Origin: Mycolicibacterium iranicum
GTDB lineage: Bacteria; Actinomycetota; Actinomycetes; Mycobacteriales; Mycobacteriaceae
Length of the DNA stretch: 64,000 nucleotides
Reading direction: 5' to 3'
Assembly: GCF_014190915.1 (NCBI RefSeq)
Contig: NZ_JACHVU010000001.1
Span: 62,001 to 126,000, forward strand
Shown: positions 17,474 through 25,407 of the stretch, piece after piece
Numbering within the stretch: position 1 is the first letter of the stretch
Layout of the letters: the number at the start of each line of letters is the position of its first letter
The notes under the pieces: generated by a model
What the model was told of the DNA's origin: nothing
What the model saw: only the letters and a program-made list of their open reading frames with translations
Database searches by the model: none
Program-made: the position numbers and the translations under genes

Positions 17474-18337
17474 TCAACGCTGCAGCAACTCCAGCAGGTA
17501 GTCGCCGTAGCCCGACTTGCGGAGCTTGCGGGCCCTGGCCTCCAGCGCATCGTCGTCGATGAAGCCGACGCGCCACGCTACCTCTTCGGGCACGCTGATC
17601 TTGAGACCCTGCCTGCGTTCGAGGGTGCGGACGTAGTCTGCCGCGTCCAGCAACGAGTCGAACGTCCCGGTGTCCAGCCACGCCGTCCCGCGGGCCAGCA
17701 CCTCGACACTCAGCCTGCCCTGGTCCAGGTAGGTCTGGTTGATCTCGGTGATCTCGTACTCGCCGCGCGCGGATTTCCTCAGACCCCTGGCGATTTCGAC
17801 GACGTCGTTGTCGTAGAAGTACAGACCGGGCACCGCGTAGTGCGATTTCGGGGTGACGGGCTTCTCCTCCAGCGACAGCGCGGTGCCGTCGTCGTCGAAC
17901 TCGACGACACCGTAGGCCGACGGGTCGGCCACCCAGTAGGCGAAAATGGCTCCCCCGCTGACGTTCTGGAAGCGCTTCAGACCGGTGCCCAGCCCGGGGC
18001 CGTAGAAGATGTTGTCCCCCAACACCAGTGCCACCGGTTCGGTGCCGATGTGTGCGGCGCCGATGACGAACGCCTGCGCGAGCCCGTCCGGCCGGTCCTG
18101 CACCGCATAGGTCAGGCTGACCCCGAAGTCGGAGCCGTCGCCGAGAAGCCGGTGGAAGCCGTCGGCGTCCTCGGCGGTGGTGATCACCAGGATGTCGCGG
18201 ATCCCGGCCATCATCAGGGTGGACAGCGGATAGTAGATCAGTGGCTTGTCGTACACGGGCACCAACTGCTTGCTGACGCCCATCGTGATCGGGTACAGGC
18301 GGGTGCCCGATCCGCCCGCGAGGATGATTCCGCGCAT
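17474..18337 (-). CDS. rmlA: Glucose-1-phosphate thymidylyltransferase
   Basis: 287 residues. Converts dTTP and glucose-1-phosphate to dTDP-glucose, the first step of dTDP-L-rhamnose synthesis, the linker sugar of mycobacterial arabinogalactan. The nucleotidyltransferase signature [11 protein letters not shown] (residues 8-18), [22 protein letters not shown] and [14 protein letters not shown] are all present and length is typical. Its ATG overlaps the stop of the NTF2-like gene by one base (TGATG), so it is the last gene of the udgA-to-rmlA operon. It corresponds to Rv0334. Confidence 0.95.
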   Translation of the reverse strand: MRGIILAGGSGTRLYPITMGVSKQLVPVYDKPLIYYPLSTLMMAGIRDILVITTAEDADGFHRLLGDGSDFGVSLTYAVQDRPDGLAQAFVIGAAHIGTEPVALVLGDNIFYGPGLGTGLKRFQNVSGGAIFAYWVADPSAYGVVEFDDDGTALSLEEKPVTPKSHYAVPGLYFYDNDVVEIARGLRKSARGEYEITEINQTYLDQGRLSVEVLARGTAWLDTGTFDSLLDAADYVRTLERRQGLKISVPEEVAWRVGFIDDDALEARARKLRKSGYGDYLLELLQR

Positions 18338-18705
18338 CAGCCGGTCAGATCGGCTTCGGTCAGATCGGTCGCCGCCAGCGCGGCGGCGAGGTCGTCATGC
18401 CGGAACACCGAGGTCACGCGGTCGTGCACGACCCGGAACGCCGACGCCGCCGCACCCGTCTCGCCGCTGACCGACACCGTGCGCTGTTCGGCGACGACGA
18501 CGCCGTCGTTGACGTAGAGGCGTCCGGGCTCGATCTTCGTGTCCAGCGCCTGCGCCCAGTTGCGCAGCGCGGCATGCCCCTGGGCGGCACCGCCCGCATC
18601 GCCGATCTCGATGTCGTCGCTGGACAGCGACACGAGGGTGTCGATGTCGGCGGCGTTGAGGGCGTCGTGCCAGGCGAGGACGGTGGCCAGCTCTGAAGTG
18701 CTCAT
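18337..18705 (-). CDS. NTF2-like (SnoaL-type) domain protein
   Basis: 122 residues, one small NTF2-like cone fold: [17 protein letters not shown] as the first helix pair, [20 protein letters not shown] after it, then beta strands ([26 protein letters not shown]). The ATG at 18705 is preferred to one 18 bp upstream because it gives the usual family start. It lies 18 bp after the isomerase-like gene and overlaps rmlA by one base. Family members bind or isomerise small hydrophobic or polyketide molecules; substrate unknown. Confidence 0.75.
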   Translation of the reverse strand: MSTSELATVLAWHDALNAADIDTLVSLSSDDIEIGDAGGAAQGHAALRNWAQALDTKIEPGRLYVNDGVVVAEQRTVSVSGETGAAASAFRVVHDRVTSVFRHDDLAAALAATDLTEADLTG

Positions 18706-18723
18706 GATCGCGAAACTACCCAC

Positions 18724-19470
18724 TCAGAAGGGCGTGCGCTCCAGCCACCCGTTCCAGACGGCCTCGTCGCCGTGGATCTCCAGCCCCAGATCGGCCGCGC
18801 TCCTGCGCCGGACGGTGGCCAGCAGCAGTGCGTTCACCGGTCCACGCAGGGCGACCGAGCCCTTGCCGTGGCTGTGCGACCACGACAGCCCGTCCTCGTC
18901 GTGGGCGATCGTCCACTCCCCCGTCGGCCCGAGTTTCTCCTCGGTCGCGTGCAGGTGCACGGACTGGCCGAAGTCCAGTGCCGGCGGGCGGCTCCTGTCG
19001 ACCGTGGCGATCTCGATCCACTCGCTGAGGCTGTCGGCCGCGAGGTCCTCGGGCAGTTGGGCGTCGGCACCGAGCGCCAGCGCCGCGTCGAGCCGGTGCA
19101 CGGCGACCTCGTGCACCCGCCTGCGTGTCCACCACCCTGCCGGCCTGGGACCGACGAAGGTCCACACCCGGGCGTCGGATCCGACGCGGTTGACGGCGTC
19201 GATGACGAGCTGGGCGCCTTCGTTGAGCCACTCGGCCGCGCCGTCGAGGTCCTCGGGCGGCTTTCCGTCGCGTACGTCGCGCGGGTCCAGTGGCTGGTTG
19301 CGTCGCTCGATGATGATCTGTGCGGCCCAACGGTTTCCGCGACCAACGTGGCGGAACAGCTGCCTGAGCGTCCAGTCGCCGCACGTGGGCACCGGCGTGT
19401 CGGGGTCTGCGGTCCGGATCAGTTCGCCGAAGGCTCGAGTCTGCTCGAGCAGGGCTGCTCGGAAGTCCAT
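18724..19470 (-). CDS. Mycothiol-dependent maleylpyruvate isomerase-family (DinB-like) protein
   Basis: 248 residues. The four-helix DinB/MDMPI metal-binding fold is suggested by WTLRQLFRHVGRGNRWAAQI and RRRVHEVAVHRLDAALAL, which supply the His and the His-x-x-Asp metal ligands. The C-terminal part is the SCP2-like beta domain of actinobacterial members (LHLHATEEKLGPTGEW-like region, ALRGPVNALLLA). A thiol-transfer or detoxification role using mycothiol is typical of the family, but the actual reaction here is unknown. It starts 2 bp after the P450 stop, so the two are likely made together. Confidence 0.78.
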   Translation of the reverse strand: MDFRAALLEQTRAFGELIRTADPDTPVPTCGDWTLRQLFRHVGRGNRWAAQIIIERRNQPLDPRDVRDGKPPEDLDGAAEWLNEGAQLVIDAVNRVGSDARVWTFVGPRPAGWWTRRRVHEVAVHRLDAALALGADAQLPEDLAADSLSEWIEIATVDRSRPPALDFGQSVHLHATEEKLGPTGEWTIAHDEDGLSWSHSHGKGSVALRGPVNALLLATVRRRSAADLGLEIHGDEAVWNGWLERTPF

Positions 19471-19472
19471 CT

Positions 19473-20801
19473 CTAGGAACCTAGCGCGGCGGGCGCCGTT
19501 CCAAGCGTGATCGGCAAGGTTGCCCACCCCCTCAGCACCCTGGTGTCGCGGCGGCTGCCCGCTCCGGCCAGCCGGGCTCCCGGGTAGCGCTCGAAGAAGG
19601 TTCGCAACCCGACTTCGCCTTCGGCCCGGGCCAGGGCCGCACCCAGGCAGAAGTGGCGGCCGCCGGAGAACGAGAGGTGCTTTCCGGCGTTGTCGCGCTC
19701 GATGTCGAAGCGGTGCGGGTCGGTGAACACCTTGGGGTCGCGGTTGGCGCCGGCCAGGTGCACGATCACCAGCTCGCCCCGCTCGATGTGGGTGCCCGCG
19801 ACGTCGACGTCGCGTCGAGAGAAGCGGGCACTCATCTGCACGGGCGAGTCGAGGCGCAAAACCTCCTCGACCGCGGTCGGCCACAGCTCGGGCCGCGCGG
19901 CCAGCGTCTCCAGGTGCTCCGGGGTGTCCAGCAGCATGCGGATACCGTTGCCGAGCAGGTTGACCGTGGTCTCGAAGCCGGCGGCCAGCACCAGCCCGGC
20001 CGTGGCCTGCAATTCGCGGTCGGAGAGCCGGTTTTCCTCGTCGGCGGCCTGGCTGGCCAGGATGAGCTGGCTCATCAGATCGTCGCCGGGGTTGCGGCGC
20101 AGCTCCTCCAGGTGGCCGCCGAGCCAGGCGTTGAACCCGACGATGCCTTCCTCGACCTGCATGAATTGCCGCCAGGACAGGCCGATGTCGAGGCTGGGGG
20201 CGCCGAGTTCACCGAAGTGCAGGATGTGTTCGCGGTCCCGTTCCGGGACGCCGAGGATGTCGCTGATGACCGCGACGGGCAGCTGGGAGCAGTACCGCTC
20301 GACGACGTCGACGACGCCGGTCTCGCGTTCGAGGTCGTCGAGAAGCTGATCGGCGGTCTGCTGGACGCGGTCGCGGAGGGCGTTGACGGCCCGTGTGGTG
20401 AACACCGACGACACCAGCTTGCGGCAGCGGGTGTGGTCGGGCGGCTCGATCGACAGCAGCGACGGCGGCTCGATCGGATGCAGCAGCCCGGGGTGAGTCT
20501 TGCGGTTGACCCAGCGCAGCGGCGCGGGCAGTCCGGCGCCGAGTGCGGACACCCTGAAGTCGTCGGAGCGCAGGATCTCGTTGGCCGCCTGATGGTCGAC
20601 GGTGATGAGGACGGCCTTGGCACGCACGACAGGACCGTGGGTGCGCAGTTCGTCGGCGAACCCGGCCGGGTCGTCGCGGGCCGCGGGGTCGGAGATCAGG
20701 CGGGCCTGCGGGTCGCCGCCCCTGCGCGCCGCGATCTTCGACAGCCCGCGGATGACCCCGTGCAGGGCCATCCACCGGATCCGTTGTCGCAGTTGCGCCA
20801 T
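19473..20801 (-). CDS. Cytochrome P450, CYP140-like
   Basis: 442 residues. Haem-binding loop FSGGRHFCLGAALAR (Cys about residue 380), I-helix oxygen-activation motif AGFETTVN, K-helix E-x-x-R (EEVLRLDS) and ANRDPKVFTDPHRFDIER. The N-terminus (MALHGVIRGL) and the overall run LDTPEHLETLAARPELWP resemble, from memory, M. tuberculosis CYP140A1. No membrane anchor, so soluble. It needs ferredoxin and reductase partners, which are not adjacent. Its ATG overlaps the stop of the DUF1330 gene by one base. Substrate unknown; co-transcription with udgA and rmlA is notable. Confidence 0.88.
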   Translation of the reverse strand: MAQLRQRIRWMALHGVIRGLSKIAARRGGDPQARLISDPAARDDPAGFADELRTHGPVVRAKAVLITVDHQAANEILRSDDFRVSALGAGLPAPLRWVNRKTHPGLLHPIEPPSLLSIEPPDHTRCRKLVSSVFTTRAVNALRDRVQQTADQLLDDLERETGVVDVVERYCSQLPVAVISDILGVPERDREHILHFGELGAPSLDIGLSWRQFMQVEEGIVGFNAWLGGHLEELRRNPGDDLMSQLILASQAADEENRLSDRELQATAGLVLAAGFETTVNLLGNGIRMLLDTPEHLETLAARPELWPTAVEEVLRLDSPVQMSARFSRRDVDVAGTHIERGELVIVHLAGANRDPKVFTDPHRFDIERDNAGKHLSFSGGRHFCLGAALARAEGEVGLRTFFERYPGARLAGAGSRRDTRVLRGWATLPITLGTAPAALGS

Positions 20802-21124
20802 CAGGTCAGCTTAAGCAGCGGCCGCAGATCGTCCAAGCGGTCGAACAGATGCCAGATGTAGGACGACGATCCGTTCTCGCGGTGGGCGTGCAGGTCGGCC
20901 AGGTCGGGGTCGTTGCGGTAGCTGTCGAACGCGTCCTTGGACTCCCATTCGACCAGGATCAGCACGGTGCGGGGCTCGATGTCGCCGGTGACCGATTCCC
21001 TGAACTTCCCCAGCGCCACCACGCGGCCGCCGTGCTTGGCCACCTCGGCGGGTGAGCGTTTCGAATAGGCGCGGTACTCGTCGCGGTCGGCGACGTCGAA
21101 CAGATTCAGGGCATAGACGGGCAC
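20801..21124 (-). CDS. DUF1330-like small protein
   Basis: 107 residues with a dimeric alpha-beta-barrel (ferredoxin-like) pattern: YALNLFDVADRDEYRAYSKR, GRVVALGKF, TVLILVEWESKDAFDSYRND. These match DUF1330/EthD-type proteins. No signal peptide. It follows udgA by 9 bp and overlaps the P450 start, so it probably serves the same small-molecule step as the P450. The family has no firm reaction. Confidence 0.7.
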   Translation of the reverse strand: MPVYALNLFDVADRDEYRAYSKRSPAEVAKHGGRVVALGKFRESVTGDIEPRTVLILVEWESKDAFDSYRNDPDLADLHAHRENGSSSYIWHLFDRLDDLRPLLKLT

Positions 21125-21133
21125 GCCGCGACG

Positions 21134-22471
21134 CTACCCGTCGACGCCGGCGAGGTTCCGTCCCAACGCGTGAACGCGCCAGCCCGCCTGCTGCCACCTC
21201 TGGGCATCGAGGCAATTGCGGCCGTCGACAACCACTTTGGCCCGCACGGTCTGCGCCAGGGCGTCGGGATCCATGTCGACGAACTCTTTCCACTCGGTCA
21301 GCACGAGCACTGCGTCCGCCCGGTCGCACGCCTCGATGGCCGACGTCGAGTAGTTCAGCGTCGGGAACAGCCGCCGCGAGTTCTCGATCGCCTTCGGGTC
21401 GTACACGTTGACGGTGGCCCCGTGCAGCTGCAGCATGCCGGCGACGTTGAGCGCCGGTGAGTCGCGCACGTCGTCGGACTCCGGCTTGAACGCCGCGCCG
21501 AGCACGGCGACGTTCGCGCCGAGCAGCGAACCGCCGCAGGCCGTGGTCGCCAGCTCCACCATCCGGGTGCGGCGGCGCATGTTGATGCTGTCGACCTCCC
21601 GCAGGAAGGTTAGTGCGTGGTTGGCGCCGAGCTCGCCGGCGCGCGCCATGAACGCCCTGATGTCCTTGGGCAGGCAGCCGCCGCCGAAACCGAGGCCGGC
21701 GTTGAGGAACCGGCGCCCGATGCGGGCGTCGTAGCCGAGCGCGTCGGCCAGCAGGGTCACGTCGGCGTCGACGGCCTCGCACACCTCCGAGATCGCGTTG
21801 ATGAACGAGATCTTGGTGGCCAGGAACGCGTTGGCCGACACCTTCACCAGCTCCGCGGTCTGCAGGTCCGCCACCAGGAACGGCACACCCTCGGCGAGCA
21901 GCGGGGCGTACATGTCGCGCAGCACCTTCTCGGCGAGCTGCGAATTCCGCTGCACCCCAAGCACAATGCGGTCGGGGTGCAGCGTATCGGTCACGGCGAA
22001 CCCTTCCCGCAGGAACTCCGGATTCCACGCCACCTCCACGGTGACGCCCTCCGGAGCGAGGCCTGCGGCACGTTCGCCAAGTTCTGCCGCCGTGCCGACG
22101 GGCACGGTCGACTTGCCGATGACGACCGCCGATCGGGTCAGCAGCGGCACCAGTGTGTCGATGACCGAGTAGACGTGCCGAAGGTCGGCGGCGTACTCGC
22201 CCTTCTTCTGCGGCGTGCCGACGCCGAGGAAGTGCACGTCGGCGAAGTCCGCCGCCTCCGCGTAGTCGGTGGTGAACCGCAGACGTCCCGCATCGATGTT
22301 GCGCTGCAACATCTCTCGCAGTCCCGGCTCGTAGAACGGGACGTCACCGCCGGAGAGCTTCGCGACCTTGCCGGCGTCGACATCGACGCCGAGCACGTCG
22401 TGGCCGAGCTCGGCCATCCCCGCGGCATGGGTCGCCCCGAGGTACCCGGTTCCGAAGACAGTGCATCGCAT
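21134..22471 (-). CDS. udgA: UDP-glucose 6-dehydrogenase
   Basis: 445 residues. Oxidises UDP-glucose to UDP-glucuronate with two NAD+. The N-terminal Rossmann fold starts VFGTGYLGATHAAGMAELG; the catalytic cysteine lies in GFGGGCLPKDIRAF (about residue 260), with Lys and Asp in order. SANAFLATKISFINAISEVC and NPEFLREGFAV are family regions, and the C-terminal UDP-binding domain (VAVLGAAFKPESDDVRDSPA) is intact. It corresponds to Rv0322 (udgA) and heads the six-gene leftward operon that ends with rmlA. Confidence 0.93.
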   Translation of the reverse strand: MRCTVFGTGYLGATHAAGMAELGHDVLGVDVDAGKVAKLSGGDVPFYEPGLREMLQRNIDAGRLRFTTDYAEAADFADVHFLGVGTPQKKGEYAADLRHVYSVIDTLVPLLTRSAVVIGKSTVPVGTAAELGERAAGLAPEGVTVEVAWNPEFLREGFAVTDTLHPDRIVLGVQRNSQLAEKVLRDMYAPLLAEGVPFLVADLQTAELVKVSANAFLATKISFINAISEVCEAVDADVTLLADALGYDARIGRRFLNAGLGFGGGCLPKDIRAFMARAGELGANHALTFLREVDSINMRRRTRMVELATTACGGSLLGANVAVLGAAFKPESDDVRDSPALNVAGMLQLHGATVNVYDPKAIENSRRLFPTLNYSTSAIEACDRADAVLVLTEWKEFVDMDPDALAQTVRAKVVVDGRNCLDAQRWQQAGWRVHALGRNLAGVDG

Positions 22472-22547
22472 ACCGCCTCAGTACCCAGTCGCGGTGAGCT
22501 GATGCCTACGCGACACTGAGCGCCAGACCAACGGAAGGTGACGAACG

Positions 22548-24203
22548 TCAGTTGCGCCCGGTGCCGCAGAAGATCAGGAAACAGCCGTCGCCGTTGACGT
22601 CTCCGGGAACACCGGTGCCGGAACCGCGTCCCGACCCGCTGTCACCGCGGCCGCTACCGCCCGAGTTGCTTCCGGAGTTGTTCCCGGATCCCGAGCCCGA
22701 CCCGGTGCTCGGCCACTGCGGAACCTGAGGCTGCGGGACCTGGGGCACCTGCGGGACCTGAGGCACCTGCGGGCGGGTGGGCTGCGGGTAGGTCGGCGTC
22801 GGCCGCTGCGGCTCGTCGTCGTCGTCCCACGGCGGCTGCCACGGGCTCTGCGGCTCGTCCGGCTCGTCGGGAACGGGCCGGGGCCACGTCCAGGCGGGCC
22901 GCGGTGGGGTCCACTGCGGACGGGGCAAGACGACCACGGGCGGGGGCACCACCACGGGCGCGACCACCGGAGGCGGGGCGACCGGGGCGACCGGGGCCGG
23001 GGCCGGCGCAGGGGCCGCCGGAGCGGGGGCCGGGGCGGGTGCCGCGGGTGCGGGAGCCTGCTCGACGTACACCGTGCGGGGCGCCTGCTGCGGGGCTTCC
23101 CGGACGACCGGCACGGGCGGCTTGATCGTCTCGGCAGACGGCGGGTCGGCGGGGACGTTCGCGGCTTCCTGACGCGCCGGGGCGGGCTCGGGCGCTGGCG
23201 CCTGGCTGCTCGGCACGATCACGGCCTGCGCGGGGCTGGGCCGCTGATCGGCCGTCGGGCGGATGCTGATGGCCAGGGAGATCACCAGCGCGACAACACC
23301 GACCACGAACAGCGACGTCAGGGCGCTGCCGACCAGCAGGAAGGGCTTGCGCTCCTCGTCGACCGGGCGCATCTGCGTCGGCGCGAACTCGTCGACCGCG
23401 TCGTCCGCGACCGGGGCGACCATGCTCGAATCGACGAAGTCCGTTCCGGCAGCGGTCAGCCCGGGGAACACCGAGCCCGCGGTCGTGCCGTCGGGATCCT
23501 GGGAGTAGGCCAGCCCGACCGTCGTCGCCTCGAATGCCGGGGCGGCGGCCGAGGCGAGCGCGGCACCGCGGGCCAGCGCGAGCTCCGCGTCGTCGGGAGC
23601 GTGCACGGGCAGCGCGACGAGGTGCTTGAGGTGCGCCTTCACCGAGCTGATGTCGACGCCCGAGCCGACGATGAAGATGCCCTGGGGCGGGGAGTCCTTC
23701 GCGGCGACGGTCTCGGCCATCTCGGTCAGCACGGCCATGGCGTCGGCGCTGTGCAGGGAGCGGCTCAGGACCTTCACCACCGAGCCGTCGTCGGTCTTGA
23801 CGACCGACAGGGTGGCGGTGTCGCGGTCGACGAAGAGCAGCGCGGTCGTGTCGTACCCGACGGCACGACCGACGGCCTGGGCCAGCGAGGCCGCGGCGTG
23901 CCCTTCGGCGACAAGCATGACGTCGTCGATGCCGTGGGCCGACAGAGCGTCGCGCAACGCGGTGGCTTCGGCGTGGTCACTCCACGCGACGCCGATCGAC
24001 CTGAGGTGATGACCGCCCGTCTCGGCGCTTTCCTTCGTGCCCAGAACCGCCGCCACCACATGGTCTGCGACGTTTGCCGAGCCTTCCGCGGAGCTGACGT
24101 CGAAGGTGTCGTGATCGACGGTCACGCCGTCGGCCTTTTCGCCCTCGACCAGCACCATGCGCACCGTCGTAGGTGTCATCGACACACCTAGCACGATGTC
24201 CAC
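22548..24203 (-). CDS. DUF7159-like membrane protein: actin-fold-like N-domain, one TM helix, Pro/Gly-rich tail
   Basis: 551 residues from GTG 24203, chosen because GGAGG lies 6 bp upstream and the product opens VDIVLGVSMTPTTVRMVLVE, typical of a mycobacterial family I recall as DUF7159. Residues 1-240 look like a degenerate actin/Hsp70 fold (GVSMTPTTVRMV; ALLFVDRDTATLSVV; IFIVGSGVDI). One helix (about 289-313) follows. The exported-looking tail is first Pro/Ala-rich, then acidic (DDDDEP), then a Ser/Gly repeat ending in a two-Cys segment GDGCFLIFCGTG. Transcribed with dcd's strand, 76 bp before udgA. Function unknown; same architecture as the two Hsp70-like proteins in this window but a different tail. 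Confidence 0.75.
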   Translation of the reverse strand: MDIVLGVSMTPTTVRMVLVEGEKADGVTVDHDTFDVSSAEGSANVADHVVAAVLGTKESAETGGHHLRSIGVAWSDHAEATALRDALSAHGIDDVMLVAEGHAAASLAQAVGRAVGYDTTALLFVDRDTATLSVVKTDDGSVVKVLSRSLHSADAMAVLTEMAETVAAKDSPPQGIFIVGSGVDISSVKAHLKHLVALPVHAPDDAELALARGAALASAAAPAFEATTVGLAYSQDPDGTTAGSVFPGLTAAGTDFVDSSMVAPVADDAVDEFAPTQMRPVDEERKPFLLVGSALTSLFVVGVVALVISLAISIRPTADQRPSPAQAVIVPSSQAPAPEPAPARQEAANVPADPPSAETIKPPVPVVREAPQQAPRTVYVEQAPAPAAPAPAPAPAAPAPAPAPVAPVAPPPVVAPVVVPPPVVVLPRPQWTPPRPAWTWPRPVPDEPDEPQSPWQPPWDDDDEPQRPTPTYPQPTRPQVPQVPQVPQVPQPQVPQWPSTGSGSGSGNNSGSNSGGSGRGDSGSGRGSGTGVPGDVNGDGCFLIFCGTGRN

Positions 24204-24431
24204 TGACGCCTCCAAAAACTTTGCTGCTGCCTGGTGGCCGGCACCGCTCGAACACGCACGACGAGCCGACAACTAGATACTTCATCGGCGCTACCAGCTG
24301 GTGCGTTACACCCCGCGCAGTTAGCTGACAGCGGTTGAAGATCTGGCCGGTACGCGACGGCACGAACGACCGGTGGCGCCGGTGTCCCGACCCTACCCGG
24401 GTCAACCGCGATTCGTCAGTGACGATTCCTG

Positions 24432-25004
24432 TCAGGAGGACCTGAGGAAGTTCTGGTAGGACTTCGACGGCGTCGGGCCGCGCTGGTTCTGGTACTTCGA
24501 GCCCACCTGGCTGCTCCCGTACGGGTGCTGGGCCGGGCTGGTGAGGCGCAGCAGGCACAGCTGGCCGATCTTCATGCCGGGCCACAGCGTGATGGGCAGG
24601 TTCGCGACATTGGAGAGCTCCAGGGTGATGTGCCCGGAGAAGCCGGGGTCGATGAACCCCGCCGTCGAATGGGTGAGCAGGCCGAGGCGCCCCAGCGACG
24701 ACTTGCCCTCCAAGCGGCCGGCCAGATCGTCGGGCAGCGTGCACCGCTCCAACGTGGCCCCCAGCACGAACTCCCCCGGGTGCAGGACGAACGGCTCGCC
24801 CTCCTTGGGCTCGACCAGCGTGGTCAGGTCGTCCTGACGCTGCGCCGGGTCGATGTGGGTGTAGCGGGTGTTGTTGAACACCCGGAACAGGTTGTCGAGG
24901 CGGACGTCGACGCTGGAGGGCTGGACCAGGCTGTCGTCGAACGGGTCGACGCCGAGCCTGCCGGATTTGATCTCGGCGCGGATGTCGCGGTCGGAGAGCA
25001 GCAC
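24432..25004 (-). CDS. dcd: dCTP deaminase (bifunctional DCD/DUT type)
   Basis: 190 residues, GTG start at 25004 ([20 protein letters not shown]). Contains the active-site region [18 protein letters not shown] and [14 protein letters not shown] of the dUTPase/DCD fold, plus the C-terminal [16 protein letters not shown] arm that closes over nucleotide. The M. tuberculosis orthologue Rv0321 both deaminates dCTP and hydrolyses dUTP to dUMP, feeding thymidylate synthesis. A TACGCT element 6 nt upstream of the GTG supports the start. An open frame continues upstream through the antisense of the tRNA gene but is not coding. Confidence 0.95.
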   Translation of the reverse strand: MLLSDRDIRAEIKSGRLGVDPFDDSLVQPSSVDVRLDNLFRVFNNTRYTHIDPAQRQDDLTTLVEPKEGEPFVLHPGEFVLGATLERCTLPDDLAGRLEGKSSLGRLGLLTHSTAGFIDPGFSGHITLELSNVANLPITLWPGMKIGQLCLLRLTSPAQHPYGSSQVGSKYQNQRGPTPSKSYQNFLRSS

Positions 25005-25010
25005 CGGTCG

Positions 25011-25016
25011 AGCGTA
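25011..25016 (-). promoter_or_regulatory. Leaderless -10 element for dcd
   Basis: On the minus strand TACGCT is followed by CGACCG and then the GTG of dcd, the TANNNT-N6-start spacing of leaderless mycobacterial genes. Confidence 0.6.
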
Positions 25017-25130
25017 TCGGCACCGGTGCGCGTCGGGGGCAGGCGGCAGGTGCGTCGGCAGGCCGGTTGTCGCATACGGCGGCCTCAGCTCCGGCGTGGA
25101 GCCCGCCCTGCTAGTCTCACTAGCCACACC

Positions 25131-25204
25131 GCCGATGTAGTTCAATGGCAGAACATCAGCTTCCCAAGCTGAATACGCGGGTTCGATTCCCGTCATCGGC
25201 TCCA
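25131..25204 (+). tRNA. tRNA-Gly (anticodon CCC)
   Basis: 74-nt cloverleaf. The acceptor stem GCCGATG pairs with CATCGGC, the D-arm is GTTC/GAAC and the anticodon stem is TCAGC/GCTGA with loop TTCCCAA, giving CCC. The T-arm is GCGGG-TTCGATT-CCCGT, then discriminator T and an encoded CCA. It reads GGG codons. It lies next to dcd, as in M. tuberculosis. No integrase or att-like repeat was seen beside it. Confidence 0.95.
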
Positions 25205-25407
25205 CAAAGCCCTTGCTTGGCGGCCATATCGGCCGACTCGTCCGGACTCGGTTGACTGATTGTGACCGTCCCTCGCCCGTGTGTCGGTGCGACGCGGGCT
25301 CGCAATCGGTTCGCCGGCTCATCGGGCGTCGGTGGGACGATGAACAGCGGCGAGAGGCGAAGGAATTGGGCTCATGGGCAAGCTACGCGGCATGAGTCGG
25401 CGCAACA

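Noticed and set aside
25005..25322. N-terminal extension of dcd running through the antisense of tRNA-Gly (product contains [20 protein letters not shown])
   Set aside because: This peptide is the well-known artefact of translating a tRNA backwards. dcd has a good GTG with a leaderless promoter at 25004.
25131..25407. Integrated element at the tRNA-Gly gene
   Set aside because: No integrase, no repeat of the tRNA 3' end and no phage or IS genes were found downstream.
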